A model generated the notes under the pieces. The model was not told where the DNA came from. It searched no databases and saw only the letters and a list, made by a program, of their open reading frames with translations. From the NCBI GenBank assembly GCA_029310945.1, contig JARJFC010000039.1, positions 6,806-34,544 of the forward strand: 27,739 nucleotides of DNA. The letters run 5' to 3'. Shown piece after piece: positions 1-8,400 of the stretch. How positions within the stretch are numbered: the first letter of the stretch is position 1; each line of letters begins with the position of its first letter. The translations under genes and the position numbers were made by a program. Source of the stretch: Leptospira sp. 96542 (GTDB lineage: Bacteria; Spirochaetota; Leptospiria; Leptospirales; Leptospiraceae).

Positions 1-2886
1 GGTGAGTTGATCGACATGCAGGACGGGCTGGCGGGCGGGGGCCTGGGTCTGAGCATCGCGACGGCGAACTGGAAGCTGGCGGGCAACGCGACGAACCTGG
101 CGAGCCTGAGCGTGGCGGGCACGAGCAACCTGGGCGGCAATGTGAGCACAACTGGCACGCAGACGTACACCGGCGCGGTGACCTTGGCTGGTGCCGCGGG
201 CGTGCGCACGCTCACCGCGACGAGTGTCGGGTTTGGTGGCAGCGTCAACGCAGGCGCGGCGGGGCAGCAGGGTTTGAAGGTCACGGGCAGCGTCAGCTTC
301 GCTGGGGCCGTTGGCGCCAGCCTGGCCCTCGGCTCCCTGGAGGTCACGGGCGCCAGCAGCCTGGGCGCGGACGTGACCACGACGGGGGCCCAGACCTACA
401 CCGGCGCCGTCACGCTGACGGGCGCCGCCACGCTGCGCACGAGCAACAGCAACATCGGTTTCGGTTCGACGGTGAACGGCGCGCAGGCGCTGGAACTGGA
501 CACGGGCAGCGGGCTTGTGAGTTTGGGCGGCGCTGTCGGTGGCACCACGGCGCTGGGCAGTCTCAAGATCAGCTCCGGCGCGCTCGCGCTGGGCCAGAAC
601 ATCACCACGACCGGTGCGCAGGTCTACGACATCGCGGGCAGCATCACCGGCGCCGGAACGCTCACGGGTGGCAGCATCGTGCTGGAGGCGGATGGTGACA
701 TCGGCACGGGCACGGCGGGTCGTCTCGCCACCAGCACCAGCGCCTTGACCGTGGTCGCTGGCGGTTCCGCCTGGGTGGCCAACAGCAATGCCTCCTCCAC
801 GACCCTGGCCCTGGCCGGTTCCGCCGGGGCCGCACTGGATGTGACGCACGCCTCTGGCCATGTCAACATCGGCAGTGGCACCAACGCGGCCGGTACCGCG
901 GTCAACGGCATCACCGCTGGCAGCGTCAAGGTCTCCGCCACGGCGAGCGGGGCTAGGCTGACGGTGAATCAGTCGGTCGCCGCGAATGCGGGCACGGCCC
1001 AGTTGTCGGCCGCCAACATGACCTTGGCCGCGGGCGTGACGGCGACGGGCGGGGTGACGCTCCAGGGCAGCGGCACGGGCGACCTGACTGCGGCCCACGC
1101 CAGCGGCGCGAACACCTGGCTGGTCACGGGCAATGGCGCGGGCAGCCTCTCGCATGCGGGGGGCACCGCGATGAACTTCAGTGGCTTCGCCACGCTGGCG
1201 GGGGGGGACGACGTCGACACCTTCGAGGTGAGCGGCGCCCATGCGGGCGCCATCCAGGGGCGCGGCGGCGATGATGTGCTGCGCTTGCAGGGCAGCGGCA
1301 CCCTGGGCAGCTTCGACGGTGGCAATGGCAGTGATACCTACGACGTCTCCTTCGCCACAGGGACCCGCACCCTGGTCTGGGGCCAGGGATTCAGCAATGT
1401 GGAGCACCTGATCGGGAATGGGGACGTTCTGCAAGGCAGTGCCTCGGCCGGCACGAACTGGAACCTGAATGACGCCAATGGGGGGACCATTGGCGTCGGC
1501 GCCAGCAGCGCGACCTTCACCGGCTTCACGCAGGTCAACAGCGGGACCGGCGGCGAGAATGTCTTCATCGCCGATGGTGATTACGCGGGCACGGTGCAGC
1601 TCGGCGGCAACAACCGCTGGGATTTCACCGCCGGCAAGCGCCTGACGCAGGGCAGCGTGACCGGCAGCGGCAGCCTGACCATCGCCCAGCGCGAGGGGCA
1701 GACCGGCAAGAGCAATTTCAGCATCAGCAGCAGCGATCTGCATCTGCCGAACCTCGCGGGCTTCACTGGCAACCTCGTCATCGGCGGCACACTCACGCCG
1801 CCGACGCTGCCCCTGGGAGGCAGCAGCAACGTCGTCATCAACGCCAACCGGCTGACCGTCGCGGATGCGCTGAGCACCGGGGGCAGCGTGGTGTTGCTGG
1901 GCTCGGACATCGAACTCACCGGAGCGCCGGTGACCAGCGGCGGCAGCGTCAGTTTGATCGCGGGCGGCAGCAACTGCAACGGTTGCGCGGGTCTCAGTGG
2001 CACCGGTGACCTCGTCGTTTCGGGGGCCACCACGGTCAACGCCAGCAGTGGCCGGATCATCGCGGCGCGCGGGATCCAGAACGCCAGCACCTTGAACCTC
2101 CGCTTCAATGGCGGCGACTTCGAACTGGCGGTGGCGGCGGGGCAGGAGGAAACCTCCCAGCCCAGCAGCCTGTCCACCGCGCGCAGCATTCCCCTGAGCA
2201 CCAACACCCAGGCCTTCATCACGAACCTGAACCTGCAACTGGTCAGCGTCTCGGTCAGCTTCGCGAATCCTGCCGCTGCCATGCTGGGCGTCCGGGCCAT
2301 CGAGGTGATCGACCTCGCCGTGTTCGAGGAGGACCTCACGCTCTTCGGACGGGTGGGCGAGGGCGTGGCGCTGGCCTTCGCCCAGTGTGAAGAGGTGGAA
2401 GGCTGCACGCCCAATGTCACGCTGGAAGAATTGGACTCGGCCCTGTCCCAGATCCAGCTCAACATCCAGCAACTCGAAGCCGAGTTGATGCAGACCAAGG
2501 ACCCCGAGCGGCGCAAGCAGGTCGAGGCCCTGCTCGGCGAGTACCGTGGTCGCCAGAAGGAATATGCGGCTTACCGTACCGATCTCGCCGACTTCACCGG
2601 GTTCGAGGCCCAGTTCGAGGATGAGTTCGGCAAGGCGGGTGCGACCGAAATCGACATGGAAGCCATGGAGCGCGAGGTCAAGGTGGTGGAAACCATCTAT
2701 ACCCGCGTGCGTTTCCTGGAGAACTTGCGGTTCAACCAGGAGCGGCGCAAACTCTTCGCCGAGCGCACTGGCCTGGATCTGAGCGACCAGCGCCTGACCG
2801 AGATCATCGACAGCACGCTGAAATCGGCCACCCGCGCCGAAGCCCGCATCGAGCGCATGCTGCAGGGCAAAAACGAGGTCGAGTGA
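1..2886 (+). CDS. Filamentous-hemagglutinin-like repetitive surface protein, 3' part (5' end outside window)
   Basis: The reading frame is open from the first base, so the N-terminus with signal peptide and any secretion domain lies upstream. About 960 residues are visible. Residues ~1-750 are Gly/Ala/Ser/Thr rich with alternating small and hydrophobic residues, as in beta-helical two-partner-secretion adhesins. Three copies of a TTTGxQxY-type unit recur every 76-77 residues (units begin near bases 142, 373 and 601). Around bases 1200-1350 is a short Asp/Gly-rich stretch resembling degenerate RTX calcium-binding nonapeptides (GGDD, GRGGDD, GGNGSD). Bases ~2400-2880 encode a charged, Cys-poor coiled coil with no beta-barrel, so this is not a classical autotransporter. 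A Cys pair (NCNGC) occurs near base 1977. The next gene starts on its stop codon. Role as an adhesin or surface fibre is inferred from composition and repeats; the exact family is uncertain. Confidence 0.75.
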   Translation, partial: GELIDMQDGLAGGGLGLSIATANWKLAGNATNLASLSVAGTSNLGGNVSTTGTQTYTGAVTLAGAAGVRTLTATSVGFGGSVNAGAAGQQGLKVTGSVSFAGAVGASLALGSLEVTGASSLGADVTTTGAQTYTGAVTLTGAATLRTSNSNIGFGSTVNGAQALELDTGSGLVSLGGAVGGTTALGSLKISSGALALGQNITTTGAQVYDIAGSITGAGTLTGGSIVLEADGDIGTGTAGRLATSTSALTVVAGGSAWVANSNASSTTLALAGSAGAALDVTHASGHVNIGSGTNAAGTAVNGITAGSVKVSATASGARLTVNQSVAANAGTAQLSAANMTLAAGVTATGGVTLQGSGTGDLTAAHASGANTWLVTGNGAGSLSHAGGTAMNFSGFATLAGGDDVDTFEVSGAHAGAIQGRGGDDVLRLQGSGTLGSFDGGNGSDTYDVSFATGTRTLVWGQGFSNVEHLIGNGDVLQGSASAGTNWNLNDANGGTIGVGASSATFTGFTQVNSGTGGENVFIADGDYAGTVQLGGNNRWDFTAGKRLTQGSVTGSGSLTIAQREGQTGKSNFSISSSDLHLPNLAGFTGNLVIGGTLTPPTLPLGGSSNVVINANRLTVADALSTGGSVVLLGSDIELTGAPVTSGGSVSLIAGGSNCNGCAGLSGTGDLVVSGATTVNASSGRIIAARGIQNASTLNLRFNGGDFELAVAAGQEETSQPSSLSTARSIPLSTNTQAFITNLNLQLVSVSVSFANPAAAMLGVRAIEVIDLAVFEEDLTLFGRVGEGVALAFAQCEEVEGCTPNVTLEELDSALSQIQLNIQQLEAELMQTKDPERRKQVEALLGEYRGRQKEYAAYRTDLADFTGFEAQFEDEFGKAGATEIDMEAMEREVKVVETIYTRVRFLENLRFNQERRKLFAERTGLDLSDQRLTEIIDSTLKSATRAEARIERMLQGKNEVE
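142..640 (+). repeat. Three tandem ~230-bp coding repeats in the adhesin-like gene
   Basis: The motif TTTG(A/T)Q(T/V)Y followed by TGAVTL or a degenerate version begins near 142, 373 and 601, giving spacings of 231 and 228 bp (77 and 76 codons). Each unit also shares an LGSL-type segment. The third copy has diverged after the QVY. The period stays in frame, so the repeats are protein-level structural units, probably beta-helix rungs. Confidence 0.6.
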
Positions 2887-3533
2887 TGGTGAATAATCAT
2901 CGGACCCGAATCAGTCTGTTGGCGGCCTTGCCGCGGGGCTTGCTGTTCGCTTGCTCTTTCTGTCTGGTGGTTTCGACAGCGTCGGCCCAGGGCAAGATGG
3001 CGTCTGCTCCCGCGCCAACCCCGCTCCAGCCCTCACGCGACGCGGCGGCTCGCGGCGACGCGGGCAAGCCGTCGTCGGTGAAGGGCAAAGTGGATAAATC
3101 CGCGGACAAGCTGGCTGAGACGGTTGAAGACTTGGCGGTACAACTCAAGGAGCTGCAGGACGTGCAGACCGGCCTGGTCCTGACCCTGGCCGCCTGCGGG
3201 GACGAGCCGCACTGCGTCTCGGGCGTCAACGATCAGGAGATCGCCAGCATGCAGGAAAGGCTGCTCAAGGCGACGCAACAATTGGAGCAGGAAGCACCGG
3301 AAAAACAGGAAACACTGCGTCAGGCTTTGCAGGCGCTCCAGGAGGGCGCTGCCAAGCTGCGGGTCTCGGTGACCCAGGTGGAAACGGAAATCGACCGGAC
3401 CAAGCTGGAGGGCAACTGGTCCGATCAGTTCGTCTTCGATGATTTCAACGCCGCGTCCGCCGTGCCCTTTCCGAACGAGAAAGTGCCGCTGGTGCGGTTC
3501 GAGGACGCGGAGCAACCCCTGCCCCTGGAGTAA
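2886..3533 (+). CDS. Exported coiled-coil protein of unknown function
   Basis: A protein of about 215 residues. The ATG at 2886 shares a base with the upstream TGA (TGATG), which implies translational coupling to the adhesin-like gene; GTG at 2883 is a one-codon-longer alternative. The N-terminus has basic residues, a hydrophobic stretch (LLFACSFCLVV) and an Ala-Ser-Ala-Gln site, consistent with Sec export and cleavage near residue 35. A Pro/Ala-rich linker follows, then a long heptad-rich region (roughly residues 60-170) rich in Lys, Glu, Gln and Leu. Two Cys in a LAACGDEPHC segment could form a disulfide. No enzymatic motif is seen. Coupling to the adhesin, which itself ends in a coiled coil, suggests the two proteins may pair at the cell surface or in the periplasm; this is inference. 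Confidence 0.7.
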   Translation: MVNNHRTRISLLAALPRGLLFACSFCLVVSTASAQGKMASAPAPTPLQPSRDAAARGDAGKPSSVKGKVDKSADKLAETVEDLAVQLKELQDVQTGLVLTLAACGDEPHCVSGVNDQEIASMQERLLKATQQLEQEAPEKQETLRQALQALQEGAAKLRVSVTQVETEIDRTKLEGNWSDQFVFDDFNAASAVPFPNEKVPLVRFEDAEQPLPLE

Positions 3534-3641
3534 TCGCCGCCAGCAAGGTGAGCCCCGGGGAGTACCCATGGATGACGAAAGAAGCAAGCGTTAAAGTGAA
3601 AGAAGAAAGAGCGCATCTCAGCAATTACAAGGCGAATCACC

Positions 3642-4541
3642 ATGTCCAGTAAAGCCAGCAAATTGTCCATTCTGTTCGCCGATATCTCGGGAAGCACCAA
3701 GCTGTACGATTCCCTGGGCGACGAACGCGCCCGCAAAGTGGTGGCCACCACCCTCACGCTCCTGGGAGACGTGGTTGCCCGCTACAAGGGCACGGTGATC
3801 AAGACCATCGGTGACGAAATCATGTGCACCTTCGACGATGCCGAGACCGCCACCAAGGCCGCTTGCGATATGCAGGAGAGCCTGGACGAGGCCAACGAGG
3901 GCGGCGCCACGGAGGTGCCGGTGAATATCCGCGTCGGCTACCACTATGGCCCCTGCATCCTGGAGGATGGCGACGTGCATGGCGACGCGGTCGACGTGGC
4001 CGCGCGCATGGCCGCGCAGGCCAAGGCGCGCCAGATCATCACCACGGCGGAGACCGCGAAGCTGCTGCCGTCGATGCTGCAGGGCAGCACCCGCTTCGTC
4101 GACCATGCCTTCATCAAGGGCAAGGGCGAGATGGAGATCGTCGAGTTCATCTGGAAGGAAGACGACGTCACCACCATGTCCGTCGACCTGTCCAAGGCCA
4201 CCGCCAGTGTTGGCCAGGCCGCGCAGCTGCGCCTGGAATACCGCGACGTCGCCCTGGTGCTCAACAGCACGCGTGAGATGGCCGTGCTCGGGCGCAGCCC
4301 CACCTGCGACATCGCGGTGGCGGAAACCCAGGCCTCGCGCCAGCACATCAAGATCGAATTGCGGCGCGACAAGTTTTTCCTGATTGACCAGAGCACCAAC
4401 GGCACCTGGGTGCAGAGCGGTGGCGTCCAGGCCGTGGTGCGCAGGGAAGAAATTCAGTTGACGGGCGAAGGCTTGATCAGCCTGGGGCGCGCGATGGACG
4501 ACAACCCCCAGGAACTGATTCGCTACAGCCTGCAAGGTTGA
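3642..4541 (+). CDS. Class III adenylate/guanylate cyclase-like protein with C-terminal FHA domain
   Basis: 299 residues, cytoplasmic, no membrane segment. Residues ~8-170 form a class III cyclase homology domain. Metal-binding Asp14 lies in FADISGST and Asp58 in KTIGDE. Lys54 and Asp111 match the adenine-specifying Lys/Asp pair, and Arg122 of the AARM segment matches the transition-state Arg. The Asn expected four residues before that Arg is Asp118 (GDAVDVAARM), so catalysis may be altered. Residues ~195-299 are an FHA phospho-Thr-binding domain with Gly217-Arg218-Ser219, Ser232-Arg233-x-His235 and Asn253-Gly254-Thr255. The start has a modest AAGG about nine bases upstream. A PP2C phosphatase and a Ser/Thr kinase follow immediately, so the FHA domain probably reads phosphorylation set by that pair. 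Whether it makes cAMP cannot be read from sequence. Confidence 0.88.
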   Translation: MSSKASKLSILFADISGSTKLYDSLGDERARKVVATTLTLLGDVVARYKGTVIKTIGDEIMCTFDDAETATKAACDMQESLDEANEGGATEVPVNIRVGYHYGPCILEDGDVHGDAVDVAARMAAQAKARQIITTAETAKLLPSMLQGSTRFVDHAFIKGKGEMEIVEFIWKEDDVTTMSVDLSKATASVGQAAQLRLEYRDVALVLNSTREMAVLGRSPTCDIAVAETQASRQHIKIELRRDKFFLIDQSTNGTWVQSGGVQAVVRREEIQLTGEGLISLGRAMDDNPQELIRYSLQG

Positions 4542-4557
4542 TCAGGAGGAAACCCCC

Positions 4558-5376
4558 ATGTCCCTGTTGAAAAAAGAAGCTCCCCCCAACGGAGCCAGTC
4601 CCAAGTCCGGCGTGGCCGCACCGGAGATCGCCGTCTCCTGTGGCATGAGCCACAAGGGCCATGTGCGCCAGGTGAACGAGGACTCGTACCTGGACCTGCC
4701 GCAGAAAGGCCTGTGGGTGGTCGCCGACGGCATGGGCGGACACGAGGCGGGTGACGTGGCGAGCCAGTTGATCGTGGACAGCCTGCGCCAGGCACCCTTG
4801 AACGGTAGCCTGTCGGATCGCCTGAACGAGATCGAGGACATCTTGGACCGGGTGAACCACAATCTGCTCGAACGTAGCCAGGTGCAGGCCAAGGGCCAGC
4901 AGGGGCAATCCGCGGGTGGCGGACGGCCGCCGGTCATTGGCAGCACCATCGCGCTGCTGGCGGCGGAGGACCGGCACGTGGGCGTGGTGATGTGGGCGGG
5001 CGACAGCCGCGTCTATCGCCTGCGCAGGGGCGGCGTGCTGGAGCAGGTCTCCAGCGACCATTCACAGATCGCCACTTACCTGAAGCAGGGCCTGATCACG
5101 CCGGAGGAGGCCAAGACCCATCCCGAGCGCCACATCATCACCCGCGCCGTGGGCAGCCAGGACGAATTGTTCCTGGAGGCTGACCTGTGCGAGCTCGCGT
5201 CTGGCGAGCGCTTCCTGCTCTGCAGCGACGGCTTGACCCGGCATCTGAGCGATGCCGAGATCGGCCAGTTGCTGGGCCAGGGGACCCCGCAGGAGGCCTG
5301 CCAGAAGCTCATCGACCTCACCTTGAGCCGCGGCGCCAAGGACAATGTCACCACCCTCGTGGTGGAAATCGCCTGA
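4558..5376 (+). CDS. PP2C-family Ser/Thr protein phosphatase
   Basis: 272 residues, soluble. A strong AGGAGG lies just before the ATG, 16 bases after the cyclase-FHA gene. PP2C/Stp motifs are all present: RQVNED (residues 38-42), ADGMGGHEAG (Asp57 for the metal centre), WAGDSR (Asp149), SDHS (167-169), CSDGL (Asp224) and KDNVT (Asp262-Asn263). A ~25-residue N-terminal extension precedes the catalytic fold. The family removes phosphate from Ser/Thr using two Mn or Mg ions. It sits between an FHA reader and a kinase gene, so it is probably the cognate phosphatase of the downstream kinase and its substrates, like PppA or Stp proteins. Metal-binding residues are complete, so activity is expected. 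Confidence 0.92.
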   Translation: MSLLKKEAPPNGASPKSGVAAPEIAVSCGMSHKGHVRQVNEDSYLDLPQKGLWVVADGMGGHEAGDVASQLIVDSLRQAPLNGSLSDRLNEIEDILDRVNHNLLERSQVQAKGQQGQSAGGGRPPVIGSTIALLAAEDRHVGVVMWAGDSRVYRLRRGGVLEQVSSDHSQIATYLKQGLITPEEAKTHPERHIITRAVGSQDELFLEADLCELASGERFLLCSDGLTRHLSDAEIGQLLGQGTPQEACQKLIDLTLSRGAKDNVTTLVVEIA

Positions 5377-5407
5377 GGGCGGCCAGGCAAGCACGAGGCA
5401 GCACACC

Positions 5408-8400
5408 ATGGTCGATCCCAGGCGCTTGCTCGACGATCTCTCCAGGGCGGAGCTTGCCCTGCCCGAACTGCTGGGCGTCATGCCCGGTCTGGTGCAGCGG
5501 CGGGCCTTCACCTTGCAGCAGATGCACGAGGCATTGGACGAATACCTCGGCGCCGGGCGCTTGAGCGCGGACACGGTCGAGCGTATCCGACAGTACCTGC
5601 CGGAAACCCAGCCCGGCGACGAGCCGGATGACGGCCCGTCCGAAGAGGACGACGAGGACAACGAGGCCGATGGCGCCGCGACCGTGGTGGCTTATCCCCC
5701 GTCCGCCAGCGTGCCGGCACGTGAGGCCCCACCCGACGACGAGGAGGGTGCCGCGACGGTCGTGGCCTATCCGCGCCCGACCGGCGCGGGCGCGCCGCCA
5801 CCGGAGGAACCGCCGGTGGACGACGAGGAGGGAGGAGCCACCATCATTGCCTACCCGGGCGGATCGGGACCGCGCGGGCCCATGGCCCCCGCCGCCGGCG
5901 AGGATGACGAGGCACCGACCATCGTCAGCAACACCCTGGCGCCGTCGACCACGGGCAATTTCACGCATGCGCCGACCAGCCCCACGGGTTACCAGCACCA
6001 GACCCAGCAGAGCACCGCCAGCACCAGCAATCAGACCTCCCGGGGTTCCCAGCTCTCGTGGGATCTGCATGGCGCCACCAGCCCGCAACTGCAGAAGCTC
6101 GGCCCCGGCTCCATCATCAAGGAGCGCTTCATCCTCGACAAGGTGCTGGGCGCGGGCGGCATGGGCAAGGTGTTCCAGGCGCGCGACCTCTTGAAGGTCG
6201 AGGCCAAGGACAGCAATCCCTACGTGGCCATGAAGGTGCTGACCGAAGACTTCAAGGCGCACCCCCAGGCCTTCATCGCCCTGCAGCGCGAGGCCAGCCG
6301 CCAGCAGAAGCTGGCCCACCCCAACATCGCCACGGTCTACGACTTCGACCGCATCGGCATGACCGGCACCCAGGTGTTCATCACCATGGAACTGCTGGTC
6401 GGCAAGCCGCTGGACACCTACATCCGCAAGGTGGTGCGGCCCAAGGGCGGCCTGCCGTTCGAGGAAGCCTTTCCCATCATCCAGCAGCTGGGCTCGGCGC
6501 TGATCTACGCGCACAAGCAAGGGCTGGTGCACTCCGACTTCAAGCCGGGCAACGCCTTCCTCTGCGACGACGGCGTGGTCAAGACGCTGGACTTCGGGAT
6601 TGCCCGCGCGGCCAGCGGCGGCGACAAGGGCGCCGAGAAGAAAGAAGGCGACAAGGACGGTGAGTTCGACGCCGGCTCGCTCGGCGCCTTGACGCCGGCC
6701 TATGCCTCGCTGGAAATGCTGCAGGGCAAGGACCCGTCCACCCAGGACGACTTGTACGCCCTGGCCTGCGTGGCCTACGAACTGCTGACGGGCTACCACC
6801 CCTTCAACAAGAAATCAGCGTTGCAGGCGCAGGAAGCCAAGCTGATCCCAGCGCCCATCAAGAACCTGAAGAAGCGCCAGATGAAGGGCCTGTGGCATGG
6901 CCTGGCCTTCGAGAAGGAAAAGCGCACCGCCACCGTCGAGCAGTTCCTGGTCGAGCTGGAGGGCAAGGCCAACTGGCACAAGAACCCCTGGGTGCTGGGC
7001 AGCGCTTTTTCCATCGTGCTGGCGATCGCGGCGTACAACCCTGTCGTCAATTACATCGAAGACTTGCGCATTCAGAGCCTGATCGCCGACGTGAAAACCG
7101 GCCAGCCCGAGGTGCTGGAGCAGGCCATCGGTCGCCTGCCCCAGTTCGGCGTGACGGCGCGCGCGCGCATCGCCGAAGGCGCGCGCGAGGTGTTCCAGGG
7201 TTACTTCCGCCAGCGCATCAACGCCGCGATCAACCTGGAGGAGCGCAAGTACGATTTCGCCAGCGCGGAGCGTGAGCTGCAGCGCATGGCCCTGCTGTTC
7301 CCGGACTCGGCCGCGCTGGCCGACCAGACCGCCTATGTCGACCTGCAGCGCAACCGCTATCTGCACTTGCTGGGCCAGAAGCTCAATGCGGCGCTGAAGA
7401 ACGAATGGCTGCTGCCGGACCCCAAGAATCCGGGCCGCGCCATCACCGACATCATGGCCACGGTGGAGTCGGTCGCCCCCAAGCATGAACTGCTGCGCGA
7501 CCCGCGCATTCCGGACGCCTACGCCACCAATGCGCAAGAGGCCATCAACATCGGCGATCTGGACAAGGCGCGCGCCTATCTGGACGCCAGTCTGGCGCGC
7601 CTGCCGGACGACATCGACCTGGTCAACACCCAGGACCGCTGGCAACGCGCCAAGGAGGAGCAGCTGCGCACCCAGCAGGTCGCGGCCGTGCAGCGCACGG
7701 GCGCGCCGCAGGCGGACCGGCGCGTGCTGCTCGCGCTGGGCCTGCACACCCAGCTGTCCCAGCAGGGGTTTGGTCTCGACGATGCCTTGCGTCAGCTGGA
7801 GCAAAGGCTGGCGGCGCCACCCAAGGAGGGCAAGGACAGCAAGGAAGAGGCCGTCTGGCAGGCCGAAGTCCTGCAACTGAGCCTCTACCTTGCGCGTCAG
7901 CAGCAGGATCTGGGCGCCGCGCTCAGCGCGCGCTGGGACGCCGCGAAAAGCAAGCTGGCCGATCTGTACCTCGGGCGCATCCAGGCGCTGGAGGCGGCGC
8001 GCCGCTACAGCCTGGCCCAGGCCATCGTCGACGACATCCGTCCCCTGCGCCTGGATCCCACGCGCGTGGGCCAGGCGCGCGAGCGCATCGACGCGGCCTA
8101 CAAGAAGTTCCTCAGCGAGCGCGAGCAGCAGGCCCAGCAGGCCCGCATCACCGGCTTGCAGAACAGCTTGCTGCTGGAAACCCGCGCCCGCGAGATGGAC
8201 GCCGCCGAGTCCACGCTGACCGAGTTGAAGCAGTACCTGAACGAGCGTGATCCCTTCTTCACCGTGACCGCCGCCGAGGCCATGACCGAGGCCTACCTCG
8301 AACTGGCGCGCAACCAGAGCAACGCCGGCGAGTACCAGAAGGCCGTGAAGCTGGCCGAGCGCGGCCTGGTGGTGTCGCCCAACGAAATCCGGCTGCAGCA

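Noticed and set aside
1..700. Adhesin repeats as a CRISPR or mobile-element array
   Set aside because: The repeats are in frame, diverged at DNA level and have no spacers; they are protein structural units.
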